Positions 50,176 to 62,870 of a stretch of DNA of 64,000 nt are shown piece by piece. The notes under the pieces were generated by a model. It was not told where the DNA came from. It did no database searches and was given only the letters and a program-made list of their open reading frames with translations. The position numbers were made by a program, and so were the translations under genes. Numbering within the stretch: the stretch's first letter is position 1; the number at the start of each line of letters is the position of its first letter. The stretch comes from Nansenia antarctica (taxonomy: Eukaryota; Chordata; Actinopteri; Argentiniformes; Microstomatidae), in assembly GCA_963989245.1 (NCBI GenBank), contig OZ022339.1, positions 41,552,431 to 41,616,430 on the forward strand. Reading direction: 5' to 3'.

Positions 50176-51332
50176 CTTTCTTTTTTTCTTTTTTCTTTTA
50201 CCTTGGTTAGGAGGACCCTCATTACCACAAGAGGTGAGGGGCATGAGTGAGGCCTACGTTACACAGCGTTTCATGTTGTCAGGAGCTTACCTTCGCTCTT
50301 AATTGATAACCACTGGCATTTGATCTGAAGGCGTTCAAACACACAGTCTATCTTTGTGCCTCCAATAAGACGACCATCTGTTGTTGCCAAGCCGAACGTT
50401 CATTAAATCAAATTTCTTACTGCAGGTGTAAGATTTTAATTGTACATCCCGCGAGCCGCATTTGCGAGCCCTGCGAGTGAGAGTAATCGGATTGTTGTGA
50501 AGATGGAGGTAGAGCTTGTAAACAATAAGACGTTTAAGTGAGTGAGATTGCTGAAATGTATATTTTGTGTGTATAACCACTGCTTGTTTATGTATAGAAC
50601 TTTCTGGGAGTCTTAATGTGCTGCAAGATAGTATAATACCTCCAGTAATTATCTATAATTATTTATCCACTATTCTTTTGTGATGCATGTGTCAACGTGT
50701 ATCCCAATGTTACATACAAGTTTGATCGATTTATAAATTGAACATAATATGGATTAATTCGGTGCACTCGAAAAGAATGTATTCAAAAGCAAAGTAGCGA
50801 CTGATTTTGAATCACTAAAAGAATGGTTAAGGGAGGTTTAGACATAATGATTATTTTGGCAAGTGATTTCCTCCTGTGATGTATGGGGAGACAGTGGGCA
50901 TGTGCTGGTGACACTCAGGACATTCAGTACATAATTCAACCGCCCACCGAATATTTCAATCTGTCATCCTCTTGAAAGAGCTCCAGCAAAAAGATATAAA
51001 TAAGATCCACTATGCTACGAGCTCGTCTCAGTTGGCCAACTTTGGTCTTTTCCCCAACTAAATTACCACTTTGGATGTGTTTTCTTTGTCTACAGTAAAG
51101 ACTTTGCAGTTAATGCATTGTTTGCGAGACCCTCAACCGCGGATTTAGTTTAGCCTGTTTTAATTGCCATCTGTGCAGAGAAGGGAAAACATACCTGAAG
51201 AGCAAACCGACGGAAGAACATTTCTGCTGCTCAGAATTATAGAGAAAAGCCAATCTCCTGCTGGGTGCATAAGCTCTGCAATAGTAGTTATTGGGGTCTT
51301 TAAGTTTTAGGGTCAAAGGCTGTGTGTATGAA
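50176..51332. other. Non-coding DNA
   Basis: No gene is supported; the frame at 50335-50580 has no domain. 50440-50480 is locally CpG-containing. Confidence 0.4.
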
Positions 51333-51374
51333 GGGTTAGGGTTAGGGTTAGGGTTAGGGTTAGGGTTAGGGTTA
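51333..51374 (+). repeat. Interstitial telomeric repeat (GGGTTA)7
   Basis: Seven perfect tandem copies of the vertebrate telomere hexamer lie on the plus strand, followed by degenerate ACTATGGGTAACTAGGGTTAC sequence to about 51397. Its position inside ordinary unique DNA makes this an interstitial tract and not a chromosome end. Confidence 0.96.
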
Positions 51375-51397
51375 CTATGGGTAACTAGGGTTACTAT

Positions 51398-52070
51398 GAA
51401 TATGTATGCATGTCTACAAGGGACTCTATCAAGGGGTGACAATAGGAGGGACTGAAATGTGGATATGCCCCCTAGCTAGTGTAAGCCCCCTTTAATAGTG
51501 TAAGTCAGGTCATAATGTATATCATCAAAACAAGTGACTGTAAATGACATGGTGTGTTTGGAATAGGCCTATCACAGACAGTATACACACTCATAATGTA
51601 CATACTGCACTTACTGCTTATCAAGCCACATTGTGATACACATACATACAGTAGATAGATACCCCTTTTCTTGTTTGACACTTGATCTCATTCCTATATG
51701 ACTGGAGCCCCCCCCCCCATCCACCCACCCCATAAGTGGTCATGACATAGTGCCCTAGAGAGAGAAGGCGATCCGAGAGGAGCCCATCCCTGACAGAGTG
51801 GCACCCCGCCTCTGCCCAGAGTGAACCAGACAGTCCCATGGCTTCAAAAAGTGGCCTGGCCAATTAGGGCTCGGAGATCTGAGTGGGGCGAAGTGGGCAC
51901 GTCACTGTTTTTGATTTTAGCCGAAGTGATGTCCAAAGTTAGGGCCCAGCGCCAGGCCGTTTAGTGATGCTCCGTCGCATTAGGAGGGGACGGAGAGTGT
52001 GAGATGATGTGCTTTAACATGTTGTTCTCATTCTGCGCTCTCTCCTCCTCTGGCAGGGGATGGAGAGAAA
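51398..52070. other. Non-coding DNA
   Basis: C11 run at 51708-51718; otherwise nothing recognised. Confidence 0.4.
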
Positions 52071-52100
52071 GGGGGTGTGGGGGGGTGGGGGGTGGGGGGA
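52071..52100 (+). other. Quadruplex-capable G-rich tract
   Basis: G-runs of 5, 7, 6 and 6 are separated by TGT, T and T. Confidence 0.65.
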
Positions 52101-52187
52101 TGGAGTTAAGGGTTTTGACGGGAGGAATGGACACCATTTTCATTTTACCCCAAGATGTTTGTTTAAATGTGTTGGCAGGACGTGTGA

Positions 52188-52190
<3 letters not shown>

Positions 52191-52259
<69 letters not shown>
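52191..52259. repeat. (GT)n microsatellite
   Basis: About 34 uninterrupted units. Confidence 0.97.
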
Positions 52260-52261
<2 letters not shown>

Positions 52262-53128
52262 TATAAAATGCTAATAAGGCATCACACATAGGCACCCTGT
52301 TAGATGATAATAACACATCGTTTTTAATAACACATAGTTTTATGTTGAAGATAACTGCAAAAATAAAAAATACTCCTACAAGGAGTATATACTTAATTAT
52401 CTACACCCACATCTCAATTCTCCAGACTCCAGTTACGGTTGCCGTTATATGGGGTGTCAGAGACATTACAATATAACTACTGTAAGTTACATTATTCAAG
52501 CAACAAGCATTTCAACGTTTCCAGTTTTAAGAGAACACTTAGCATGGGTAGTAATTACCATACAAAAACACCACATGAACAATACCACCGTTAGGTTTTC
52601 TACTGAAATGATCCTGTGATATGAACCTTTATATCTTAGGCCTGATCCGACATCCTGTAATCCTATCCTAGCTCACCATATTTGCGTGACAAATTAAAGT
52701 GGTTGAACAGTTAAAGAGGGGCCATGTTTGTCTACTGTGTGTTTAGAGCAACCATGGCAGGCCGGGCGGCCCCCTTTTGTTCTGAGCTTGATGAGGAAGA
52801 AACCCCTGCTAGGCTGCGATGAGTTCTCATCATTGCCCTGCGTCTCTGCCAAGCTGTCGTCAGTACATTAGAGAGACAGAGGGGGGAGCGTGATTGACAG
52901 GATAAGCATTCACGTCGGTACAGAGAGATCCTTTTTCCTCCTCCTGTAAGGCAGATGCTGTGTGCTACGGTAGTGTTCCTAGTGTTCCAATGAGGGGAGA
53001 ACGTTGGGAGAATGGAGGGAGAATGCTGATAAGAACGGATGTTTGGGTATTTGTCATGGCATGAGGTAATTTGATTTACTGGGCACTCAATGACTGAACT
53101 TACATGTATGAAAATGTACTCACACTTG
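52260..53128. other. Non-coding DNA
   Basis: The 161-codon minus-strand frame at 52732-53217 begins in the CA repeat on its right and has no domain. Nothing recognised. Confidence 0.4.
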
Positions 53129-53166
53129 CACGCACACACACAGACGCATGCACACACAGACATGTG

Positions 53167-53222
<56 letters not shown>
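53129..53222. repeat. (CA)n microsatellite with variant left end
   Basis: Variant GCAC, AGAC and ATGC units at 53129-53169, then pure CA. Confidence 0.97.
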
Positions 53223-53224
<2 letters not shown>

Positions 53225-54359
53225 TGGATATATATATACAGACAAATTGCACTTACTTAAGCTTTTTGTTTTGTTTTGTTGCTTCATGGTCACCTTGGTT
53301 TGCGTTCGTGATTCCTTGTGAGTTGTGGCACGTACAAATAAAATATATTTTCATACAAGTGCAGGCAGTCAATGTCAAAGCTGTGGGTTTTTTTCAAGTT
53401 CTGCATCAACAAAGCAATTTGTTTCCCCTGAGTATACTAATTTCTGGATTTCACAGTGGCAGGTGTTACGGCTGCCAGTCATTACATGAAAATCAGCAAA
53501 ATCCTAACCATGGTGCTTATCCTTCTGACAAAATGGGGTGAAATTCATTCTGCCTGATTTGAGGGAGGGAGTGAAGGAGGGAGGTTAACTTTCCTCTAAC
53601 AAAGTGCACGTTTCCTTATTTGTGCTCTACTTTAAGAAATAAATCCAAAACCATGTTGTTTGACAGACAGCATTCCTGATTCCGTGGCCTCCGCTGAATT
53701 CCACGTCCCTTTTTCTCTCAGACAAAGATCAGTGTTGTTTGATACAAGCATTTTGCATTAACAATTAACTATGCATGACTAGCACCCATGTGAATTGTTA
53801 GGTCGCCATAAATAAGGAAGAGATGCCTTGCAACATTAAAGTTAATAGAATCCAGGGAGAAAGACGTGCAAAAATGTGGGAGCAAGGGGTGAACAGTGTA
53901 TCTATAGTTCAGAGATTGTTTGAGGTGCGCTCGAGGTAGCAACCCAGCAACCTAGCAACTCAGTTCCGATTGTGTGCTAAAAACAGTGCTTTGTACGCAG
54001 ATGTGTTTTACAATCGTGTGAAGATTCCTCTTACCCCGGGAGAGTGTGAGGTCAATTATTCAGTCCCTCCACTTTTTTGCCTGAAATGGAAAGGGTCAGA
54101 TATACTATAATGGGAAAGAGATTCTATTCTATATTCTATTCTATTTGCACATGTAAACATTTAAGTTGAGTGTCTTACGATACTGTACATTGAATATAGT
54201 GTATCTGGACAATTGTTTTGATGTATCCATTTCACCTCCTCATTGAATGCAGCATTCCTCTCACTATCAATGAAAAACATTGTGCTGTATGTATATATAT
54301 ATATATATATATACATATATAGCTTATGTTCTTCGGTGAACTGGTGTTGTCATGCATGT
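53223..54359. other. Non-coding DNA
   Basis: Short (ATTCT)n-like tract at about 54122-54145 and (TA)n at 54293-54318. 53750-53840 has AACAATTAACTATGCATG and other weak regulatory-type words. No gene. Confidence 0.35.
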
Positions 54360-54500
54360 TCTTTATTAAAATACCTCTGCCATGAAAAGCTAATGCTGTA
54401 GATTTGTGTTGAGAGCAGCGTATTTTATATGGTATTAATTATGCACTTGTGTGTTGAGCTAATTAAATCAATCATTTGCAGAAATAACAGGAGGGGAGAA
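54360..54500. promoter_or_regulatory. Candidate enhancer-like block
   Basis: TAATTA lies at 54436-54441 (followed by TGCAC) and at 54460-54465, with TCAATCA at 54468-54474 and ATTTGCAG after it. The cluster is compact but short. Confidence 0.28.
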
Positions 54501-54524
54501 AGATAAATTGAGGAGTGATAGGGG

Positions 54525-54525
<1 letters not shown>

Positions 54526-54613
<88 letters not shown>

Positions 54614-54640
54614 GTGTGTGTGTGTGTGCGTGTCTGTGTG
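54526..54640. repeat. (GT)n microsatellite
   Basis: About 115 bp of GT with two GC units near the right end. Confidence 0.97.
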
Positions 54641-54733
54641 TTTCTGGTTGCAGCTATTTTAGGACATTTTGATATGGTATTCTTTATTCTGAATATAAAA
54701 CATTATGTGTACTATTGTGTATTGTGAGCATGC

Positions 54734-54885
54734 TAATATTATTATTACTATAATAACTATAGTAATAATAATAATAATAATAATAACAATAACATTAACA
54801 ATAACAATAATCATAATACATTATTATTATTATTATTTACTACTACTACTATTATTATTATTATTATTATTATTATTGTTGTTGA
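54734..54885. repeat. (AAT)n followed by (ATT)n, self-complementary
   Basis: TAA units at about 54761-54810 and ATT units at 54820-54877 are reverse complements. A TAC triplet patch sits inside the right part. Confidence 0.95.
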
Positions 54886-55475
<590 letters not shown>

Positions 55476-55589
55476 GTTTTGGGGGAAAAATAACAATGTA
55501 TGATTCAGAGGCGCGATCATAATTCAATTGAGCATAAGTGATATGTGTGAAAACAGCTATGATGAATGGGTCCCCAAAACCATGCACAT

Positions 55590-55830
55590 CTGGTGTTTTA
55601 TTATATTATTATTTTTCTGTTGTAAAAGATTTAATTAAATGGAAAATGTTTAATTAATTTACACCAAGAAAATCAATAATTATCCAAGTAGCTGTTTGAA
55701 TAACAAGTTATTACAATAAAAAGTTTTGCATTTGAGATTCATTTATACAATTATGAAGGACATCTACTACAACAAGTAGGAAAGGAAATTGCAGGACATT
55801 AAAAATAACCGTTACACAAATATGGTTTAT
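55590..55830. promoter_or_regulatory. AT-rich block with paired TTAATTAA words
   Basis: TTAATTAA at 55631-55638 and 55650-55657, then AATCAATAATTATCC and AACAAGTTATTAC. The composition is so AT-rich that chance is a serious alternative. Confidence 0.22.
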
Positions 55831-55843
55831 ATATATATATATT

Positions 55844-55875
55844 GTACTGCCTTTCAAAAGTTTTGACAACACTAA
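55844..55875 (+). mobile_element. Possible relic of a Tc1/mariner terminus
   Basis: TGTACTGCCTTTCAAAAGTT followed by TTGACAACAC resembles the end of the MITE at 50089-50173 (TCAAAAGTTTGGACACAC), with one mismatch in the TCAAAAGTTTnGACA core. No partner end was found. Confidence 0.3.
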
Positions 55876-56077
55876 ACCATTTATTTGCTTGCTAGCATTG
55901 CCATCGTATGAATTAGTTAGTAACTTGATGTGATGCAGAGATGTGTAGGCATGTGTTCTTTGAGCAGGGAGAGTTTTTCTGAGAGATAGAGAGACAGAGA
56001 GAGAAAGAGGGGGTATTGTATGCAGGTATTGTACAGTTAGTTTCTTCTCTCACTTTCTCTCCAGAAATGTGGTGATT

Positions 56078-56093
56078 GTGGGGAGGGGAGATG

Positions 56094-56122
<29 letters not shown>
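56078..56122 (+). repeat. G-rich tract with a 30-G homopolymer
   Basis: GGGGAGGGGAGAT precedes thirty consecutive G at 56093-56122. Confidence 0.95.
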
Positions 56123-56124
<2 letters not shown>

Positions 56125-56620
56125 TAATGTCATCCTTCCTGCCATTGTCCCTTTTGGCGGCAGCAATGGCACAGGTGGGCACACCTCCGCACTTGCCAGG
56201 CACAGTAGAGAGGGAGAGTGGGCGTGCACCACGGGCATGGCAGGAAGCCAAACAGGAAGCAGGAAGTGGAAGGAGCCGCAGGGCGAGGAGTGAAGTGGAG
56301 GAGTACGGTGATGGCCATGTTGTGTCAGCTCCGTAGTCACTCAGACGGAGAGGAGGCGATGGGAGACAGCGCTTAGGCAGTCGCCTCGCGCACCTCACGG
56401 GGTTGGCACAGGCTGTCCCAATTACGTGAACTCGGCAAACAAAGGAGGAAGTTCTGCCACATCGGGGACAGATAGCGCCCCTTTCCCTCCCCATCCGTGC
56501 CTACCCGCCACAATCCCAGTGAGAGCGCCCCACCCTCTGCCATCAGATAAGAAGCGCTCAAACGCACCACAGCCCCCTCTGATAGCGCAACGTGTCATTT
56601 ATGAAAGCTAGTCTCCCTCC
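56123..56620. other. GC-richer unique region
   Basis: It contains more CpG than average (notably 56330-56400 and 56480-56590) but is not an evident CpG island. An inverted pair GAGGCGA/TCGCCTC lies at about 56351-56387. The 193-codon minus-strand frame across it (55913-56494) includes a poly-Pro stretch encoded by the G30 run and has no domain. Confidence 0.35.
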
Positions 56621-58385
56621 TGAATATGCTAACGTGAATGAAAGGTCGGCAGAAACTTGGGTTTGTATAGTACGCACAGCTCTGATTTTCTTCGTCTTTT
56701 TTTCCCTCAGCCTCCTTGCCTCCTCCTTCTCCATTTTTTGTTGTTTCATGTGCAGCTGTCTTCTTTTCCGTTTTTCAGGCTCTTTCTGGACCCAGACAGA
56801 GCTGTGTCTACACAGGAGAAGACGCAGATACTCTTCAGCCATGTTTTAGGCCTCAAGTCAATCCAACCTATATAGTGTGGCAGGTTGTACTCAGTACCAT
56901 AAGCATTTCGTTTTTTTTCTCTCCGGATCTCCAAATCTATTGTGAGGCGATGTCATCTCAGTGAGACAAATTCTGAAAAATAATCGCTTTATGAATACGT
57001 AGAAACTGACTTTTAGACTTCAGGTTATTCTGACATGCAGGTTCATGCTTAGATGATTACCTTGATGTGAGCTTTGCTGTATATCCATTTTATGTAATCA
57101 AGTTGAGCCTTGCCTACATTCAAAAGTCCAAATGAAAGTACAATACATATATGCTTCAGTGTTTGTGGTCTTGTCACTGCACCAGTATAGGAATGTTTCT
57201 CCACATGTCTGTTATCAAAGCAACGTAGATGAATTAGCTAAGCAACTACATGTCAGTCCTGAGGAATCATCTCTCCTATCCCCATTAAAAACATGTGACT
57301 GCTGATCCTCCCATCCCATTTTGCTACCTGTCTTCTTTCATCCCCATTCCAGGATTCATCTGTCGTTCTTCCAATTTTTCATGTTTCCAGGTATGTGTTG
57401 TTCCCCCACCCCCACCCCTGCCCTTCATGTAACGACAGTCTCAACAACACCAGAACCTCCTTCCTCTCTCCTTTGAAGGAAACCCATACCGGTGTGCTTA
57501 ACGCATTTCTAATGAGCTACCGTTGTTCGAGTCGGAGACGTCGGTAGATTAGTCATTGTACAAGTGCAAGGAAGATCACATTCTCGGAGGTAAACCATGC
57601 ATCATCCCAGACAACACAGACACTCTTCCATGCCCACGAAAAAATGAAATAGCTCTTTATAATTCACCCAAGAATGATTAACATAGTTTTGCTGATGTCA
57701 TAAGAAAGCATGCTTTGGTTGGGTGCCCAGTAAAGACACAATGCAGAGAGTTGAGGAAGAATTGTATTCTTTCTTGTTTGTGATCGAGTTCATGGATTAT
57801 AGTTTGACAGATGGCATTGTCTTTAAACAACCTTTTCCATATATGCTGTCAACCACTTATCCTGTACCAGAGCTGAGGAAACACATGGGGGACATTGCAG
57901 ATTGCTTAAATGGCCATATTTCAATATTCACTTAATTATTTTAAATCTGAATCTTGAATCTCATTAAGCAGTAGCTTAAGTAGATCTATGTCACTGTCGT
58001 GTCCACCAAGGGGTCATCTTAAGTACAAAAATGGACAAACCTGTCCAAACCTGTTTCTCTCTACTACCCCTAACTAGGCGATTGCATAATCTGATTATCG
58101 AAAAGATACATTTGGATATTGGAGTAGTTGAAACAGGCCTTAATTTCAAAGGAAAGTGTACTAATTTTCACTCCTTAGCAAAGATTTAACATTACCTCCA
58201 CACTTTATCATCCATTGGAGGTGTGAAAACCTGGAAGTTGAGTACAAGGAGGGCTTTTTTGTTCACCCTGAGTGAGTTCTAATTTCAGATATGTTATCAA
58301 TGTCAGAGTTTACTTTTGATAACTAATGTTCATCTTTATGTTGTTGTTATTTTTAACATCATTGTATTTTTTTCTTCAGTGTACA
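56621..58385. other. Non-coding DNA
   Basis: No gene is supported. The short frames at 56592-56964 overlap in several phases and lack domains. Confidence 0.4.
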
Positions 58386-58475
58386 ATCAACTCAAATCAA
58401 ATCAAGTTTTATTTGTATAGCGCATTTCTCACAAGATGCGACTCAATGCACTTTCCATAATAAACTTTACACAAT
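58386..58475 (-). mobile_element. Dispersed repeat 3' end (GCGCTATACAAATAAA type)
   Basis: On the minus strand it reads AAGTGCATTGAGTCGCATCT, GAAATGCGCTATACAAATAA, then AACTTGATTTGATTTGAGTT. The word GCGCTATA-AAATAAA followed by a short TTGATT tandem tail is a widespread teleost retroposon 3' end. The family name is not certain. Confidence 0.6.
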
Positions 58476-60016
58476 CCGTTTCCTCTTTAGCTGAATACTC
58501 ACAAATTGTTCTCAAAGGCCCACAAAACTGAGAGTATTACATACAAATGAGACCAATGACCTATAAAATGAGGTATAGCTTCCCCCTCTCTCCACCTATG
58601 GGGATCACTCTCAGCACTGTCCAAACTGACACACATTCTTAATTTGATTGGCATATTCTATTTATTACCATGCAACCAACTCTTTGCCGCTTATTTGCTC
58701 TCAGATTATCCAATAAGAATAGGAGCAGGGGGCCATGTAACTGTGATGTCACCGATGTAGATTGAATACCCCAAATGCCGTTTACCATGCTTAGATTGAA
58801 AAAAAAGATCAAGTAGATGGAAAGAGGAAACAATTTGAGGGCTGTTTCCATTTTTTAACCTCTACCGTGTTCCCTGCCAGCTAATTTGGTTGTAAGTGGG
58901 GAAATGGAGAGCAGTATAAAGAATGCACCTATCTGGCTTTCCAGGCCTTCACATGATCACACTGAGACAACAAACAAACCAGATTTAAGATATATTCTGT
59001 TATCCTTTATTCCAAACATGTCTTTATTGTGGGTTACGGTAATTTCGATCAATACATTTACATCAGAGGCTTTGTTTTCTCACAACACCATAACAGCTCT
59101 CATGAATGCTAGATATATTGTACATTAAACAGTATCCCCTTATTTCAAAACGGGTTGCCTGACCTGCTTCTCCTTTCACCACACTATAGGCTAATAACCA
59201 TTGACAGGTGTTTACACTCACAGAAGTGCCAACATTATATAGGGCTACATACCAGGTATTTAGGATTTCCACACCCCTCACAGCCTCTCAATGTTTGTCT
59301 CTGATTGGTATCATATCCCCAAGTAGAAACAAATCCTTCTGAAGTAGCAAAAAAAGGTAGAAAAAAACAAACAAACAGCCAAATCAGTATCCGATCAACA
59401 CCATTTAGCCCAGACTCCTGCCTTGCCTTCCTCCCTCCTCCTCCTGCATTCTAATCAACATTTGGAGGCTTTAATTTATGAAATGTAATTCTGCCCTCCA
59501 CTGGTACGAAAAAGGTGCACACACTCTCAGGAACACACACATTTCTTGCTCTACCAGCCGTGCCGTTGAGCAATATACAGTAGAGTATGTGCTTTCAGTA
59601 CTGCTAAATGAGATGAAAAGAGAAAAAATAAAAAATACCTTTTGAGGCAGGTGGTTTTTACAGAAACCTAAAATTAGCATTGTTTAAAGAGACAGATTTC
59701 TTGGTTGGGCAAATGTTGCATATTTTATTGCCAAGCAAAATGTATAACAACAGTTTAAACTTCAATATGAAGAGATTGAAATACATGTGTTCATGTTTTA
59801 CACTCTGTACTTAAGTGAGGTTCATATTCAGTTGTTGTGAGACTTCATGTCTCCCTTTTATGTATCCATAATTGATGCTTGCACAATAACTGCAGCTTGA
59901 TACATCTTGGTTCTTTCCCTCTTGAAATCATGTGATATACTCTACAGTTGTAATTTGAGTTACATATAAACATATAAACGCATAATCTCACATGAGGTCA
60001 TAAAAAATAACACTCA

Positions 60017-60018
<2 letters not shown>
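58476..60018. other. AT-rich non-coding DNA
   Basis: Nothing recognised. Confidence 0.45.
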
Positions 60019-60074
<56 letters not shown>

Positions 60075-60091
60075 TGTGTGTGTGTGTGTGT
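60019..60091. repeat. (GT)n microsatellite
   Basis: GT with one GTAT interruption at about 60067. Confidence 0.97.
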
Positions 60092-61091
60092 TTGCTGCAC
60101 ACACCCTCTTAGCTTATCCTGGGTTCATATGAAACTCAAACCTGGTGAAGCAGCGTTGAACTCTGGGGGGGGGGGTGACATCACTGCTCCCCTGAGGCGT
60201 TGAGAGGGCCCCTGTCACCCCAGGTGTTGCCAGGAGCGACGGGGCTGCTCTTCAGAGAGCCGGGACCTAGTACAAACAGTGACGGTGCCCCCCAACCTCC
60301 TCACCCCCCTTCATCCCAACCACCCTGCCACCCCCTTCACCCCCTTTTGAGTGTCACCTCAGTCACCACTCCCAATCCTCAAGATGTCATTAAGTCAATA
60401 TAGTTTGATTGGCATCTGTCTGTCTGTCTGAATGTTTAAGCTGTAAAATAGGCTGTAAATGCAATTTGCCTAATTTGGGTATACTACTGTGTGTGCGTTG
60501 CACTGGGCGAGAGAAAGTTAATTGAGGGAAGCAAAACTAAGAAGCGACATCAATCGTGCAAAACTTATACATAATTGTAATGAGAATCACCCCCCCCCCC
60601 CCAGCTCCAAACAAACGTGGAATTCATTCTAGCAAATGTATAATTTGAGCACTCCTACTGTGATAGTTGGATTATCAGTTGTTGGGGACTTCCAGCAGAA
60701 AAACTAATTTAATGTGTGTGCCAAAAAAACACAGGTAATTACAAGTGAAGGAGCACCTTTGCTAACCCAAGTGCATTTGGAACAAAGACACCTGCATCTC
60801 CTGCAGAAAGAGTGCAGCTCAAAGCGATTGTCATTTTTAATCTAATGCTCCCGCTGGGAGGGCCGGGCCCAAGCGCTACAATCAGAGGCATCTGCAGCAG
60901 AGCACGGCTATATCGCGTAGCGCTAGCCAACACTGGCCACCTCATCTTTAGTTTAAACCCCTCTGTCTCTCACTCTCACTCACTCTCTCCATCTCTTTTT
61001 AATAGCACAAGGGAAAGAGGATTAATATTAAACTGTACATTGTATTTCTATTTTTCTCTCCCCTGTCTGTCTCTCACAGACACAAAGTCTT
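60092..61091. other. Non-coding DNA with C-rich tracts
   Basis: G10 near 60165, C-rich 60288-60350 and C13 at 60590-60602. 60780-60940 is GC-richer unique sequence. No gene. Confidence 0.4.
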
Positions 61092-61234
<143 letters not shown>

Positions 61235-61533
61235 TATCACACCTCCCACAAGTGTCAACCCGTCCCTCTAACTAAATGGAAAATGAACAAAAGAAGGTCG
61301 CCCTGACCAAAAATCCTGAATTACCTGTAATATCATCACATCTGTTCTCATTCTGGGCACACTAATCAGTCCTCGTCAAAGGTAAAAGGACTCAAAAAAC
61401 AGAAATCCACACAAGGTCAAGATGGATCGACAAAATATTTGCCACAGAGGCGGAAAGTCAGAGCGCGGGGCTCTGAAATCCATGCAAATGTATGGAAAAG
61501 AGTTTCTGCATAGGCAAGCACTCCAAGCAACCC

Positions 61534-61535
<2 letters not shown>

Positions 61536-61624
<89 letters not shown>
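61536..61624. repeat. (CT)n microsatellite
   Basis: About 44 uninterrupted units. Confidence 0.97.
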
Positions 61625-61627
<3 letters not shown>

Positions 61628-61639
61628 CCCTCTTATCTT

Positions 61640-62090
61640 TTGTTTACTCTGAAGTTACCAATATAGACAGAGTTGCTATCAGACGCCAAAGAGAGATGAG
61701 AACTGCAACGCAAAGGAAGGAGAGAGGGAATGGAGAAAAAAAGATGCTAAAAGCGTTTCAAGCTATTGCTGAAACAATCCAATTACAATGCCTATCAAAC
61801 TTAGCTTCACAGGTTATAGCTTCTAATTGCCTGACAAAAATTGACACTTCAGTCGCAACACTGTAATATAATAGAAGGCCAAATTAAATTTGATCGAGGG
61901 GCAGAAAAACTACGCTATCACTCAGCAGCGCGGAAAAGAGGAGATCAACTAGCATGATATAATGGATCAAAAATGAAAATTATTCATTAATCGCGTTGGG
62001 TTTTCCAATAATGGAAATGACACAGTTCAGACGTCTTCGTAAAAACACTATTAATTAAAGGGATGATAGATCTAACAAGGCATGGAGCTC
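61640..62090. promoter_or_regulatory. Candidate enhancer-like block between two CT arrays
   Basis: Non-repetitive sequence with CCAATTACAATG, TTCTAATTGCC, CCAAATTAAATTTG, TTATTCATTAATCGCG, CCAATAATGG and TTAATTAA (62051-62058). No coding frame with a domain. Function inferred. Confidence 0.33.
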
Positions 62091-62094
62091 GGAG

Positions 62095-62097
<3 letters not shown>

Positions 62098-62169
<72 letters not shown>
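62098..62169. repeat. (CT)n microsatellite
   Basis: Thirty-six uninterrupted units. Confidence 0.97.
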
Positions 62170-62171
<2 letters not shown>

Positions 62172-62255
62172 TTCCTTCCTCTGGCTCTTCGCTCCACTCG
62201 GCTGTTTAGATGAGAGATGGTGAGGTATATACTGAAAAATGTATGTACTCACTGC

Positions 62256-62294
62256 AATGTAAGTCGCTTTGGATAAAAGCGTCAGATAAATGGC
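62256..62294 (+). mobile_element. Teleost SINE/LINE tail motif (GTCGCTTTGGATAAAAGCGTC type)
   Basis: AATGTAAGTCGCTTTGGATA, then AAAGCGTCAGATAAATGGC. This word is the widespread 3' tail shared by teleost SINEs of the HAmo/L2-tail type. Only the tail is recognised, and a short (TA)n(GA)n tract follows at 62295-62316. Confidence 0.7.
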
Positions 62295-62316
62295 CTATAT
62301 ATATATATAGAGAGAA

Positions 62317-62800
62317 TTATAGATGGTGAGATAAGGGGCGAGGTAATACCAGTGGCACAACACAGCTCTGTGCCTCCAAGTCACACCAGATCCACCACAC
62401 CCCACAGCCTCTCACCAACCCCTCTGATTGGATGAGAAGCACATTCCTTTCATCCCTGACCCCTGCCTGATCCCGGATCCCAGCACTTATCCGGCCACTC
62501 ACCAGGCTCGATGACCCCGTGAGCAGACGGAGCGCGGCGCGCCGTCCCTCCCCTGTGCGGGTGACCAGGAGTAAACCGGGACTTTTCCCTCCTTTTCTCA
62601 GCACTAATTGGGTCAAAGCCTCCTCGTTGCCTTCTTGATGTGCAAATGAACAGTGCGTCGGGGGACACGTTGCTCGTCACTCACAGGCATATTACAGGAC
62701 ACCTCGGGTCCTTGGTGGAAAGTCATCAGTGTGTGACCTGTATCTGAATGATTGGGGATGTCTGCGTGATATCAGGACGCGTGGGGAGGGAAGGGGGTAC
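62317..62800. other. Unique, GC-richer non-coding DNA
   Basis: 62500-62580 contains several CpG (GCGCGGCGCGCC). The overlapping minus-strand frames at 62317-62680 have no domain. Confidence 0.35.
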
Positions 62801-62870
62801 AGAGGTTGAAAGACGGTTGGAAGGTTGTTGGTTCAGACCTCAGTCAAAGGACCTTGCTGTCTAACTCCTC
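62801..62870 (+). mobile_element. Possible tRNA-derived SINE head fragment
   Basis: GGAAGGTTGTTGGTTCAGAC followed by CTCAGTC contains a B-box-like GGTTCAGACC at 62830-62839, in the setting typical of fish tRNA-derived SINEs. A clear A box and a tail are not seen. Confidence 0.28.

Noticed and set aside
54122..54145. (ATTCT)n-like tract as another LINE tail
   Set aside because: No AATAAA-type signal or UTR-like sequence precedes it in either orientation.
55913..56494. 193-codon minus-strand frame with a Pro-rich middle
   Set aside because: The Pro stretch is the 30-G homopolymer read on the other strand, and the rest has no recognisable domain.
57351..57392. Possible 40-nt micro-exon between TTCCAG and GTATGTG
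   Set aside because: Both splice words occur commonly and there is no coding or conservation evidence.
62830..62839. Functional tRNA gene suggested by a B-box-like word
   Set aside because: No cloverleaf can be drawn and no A box is visible; at most a SINE relic.
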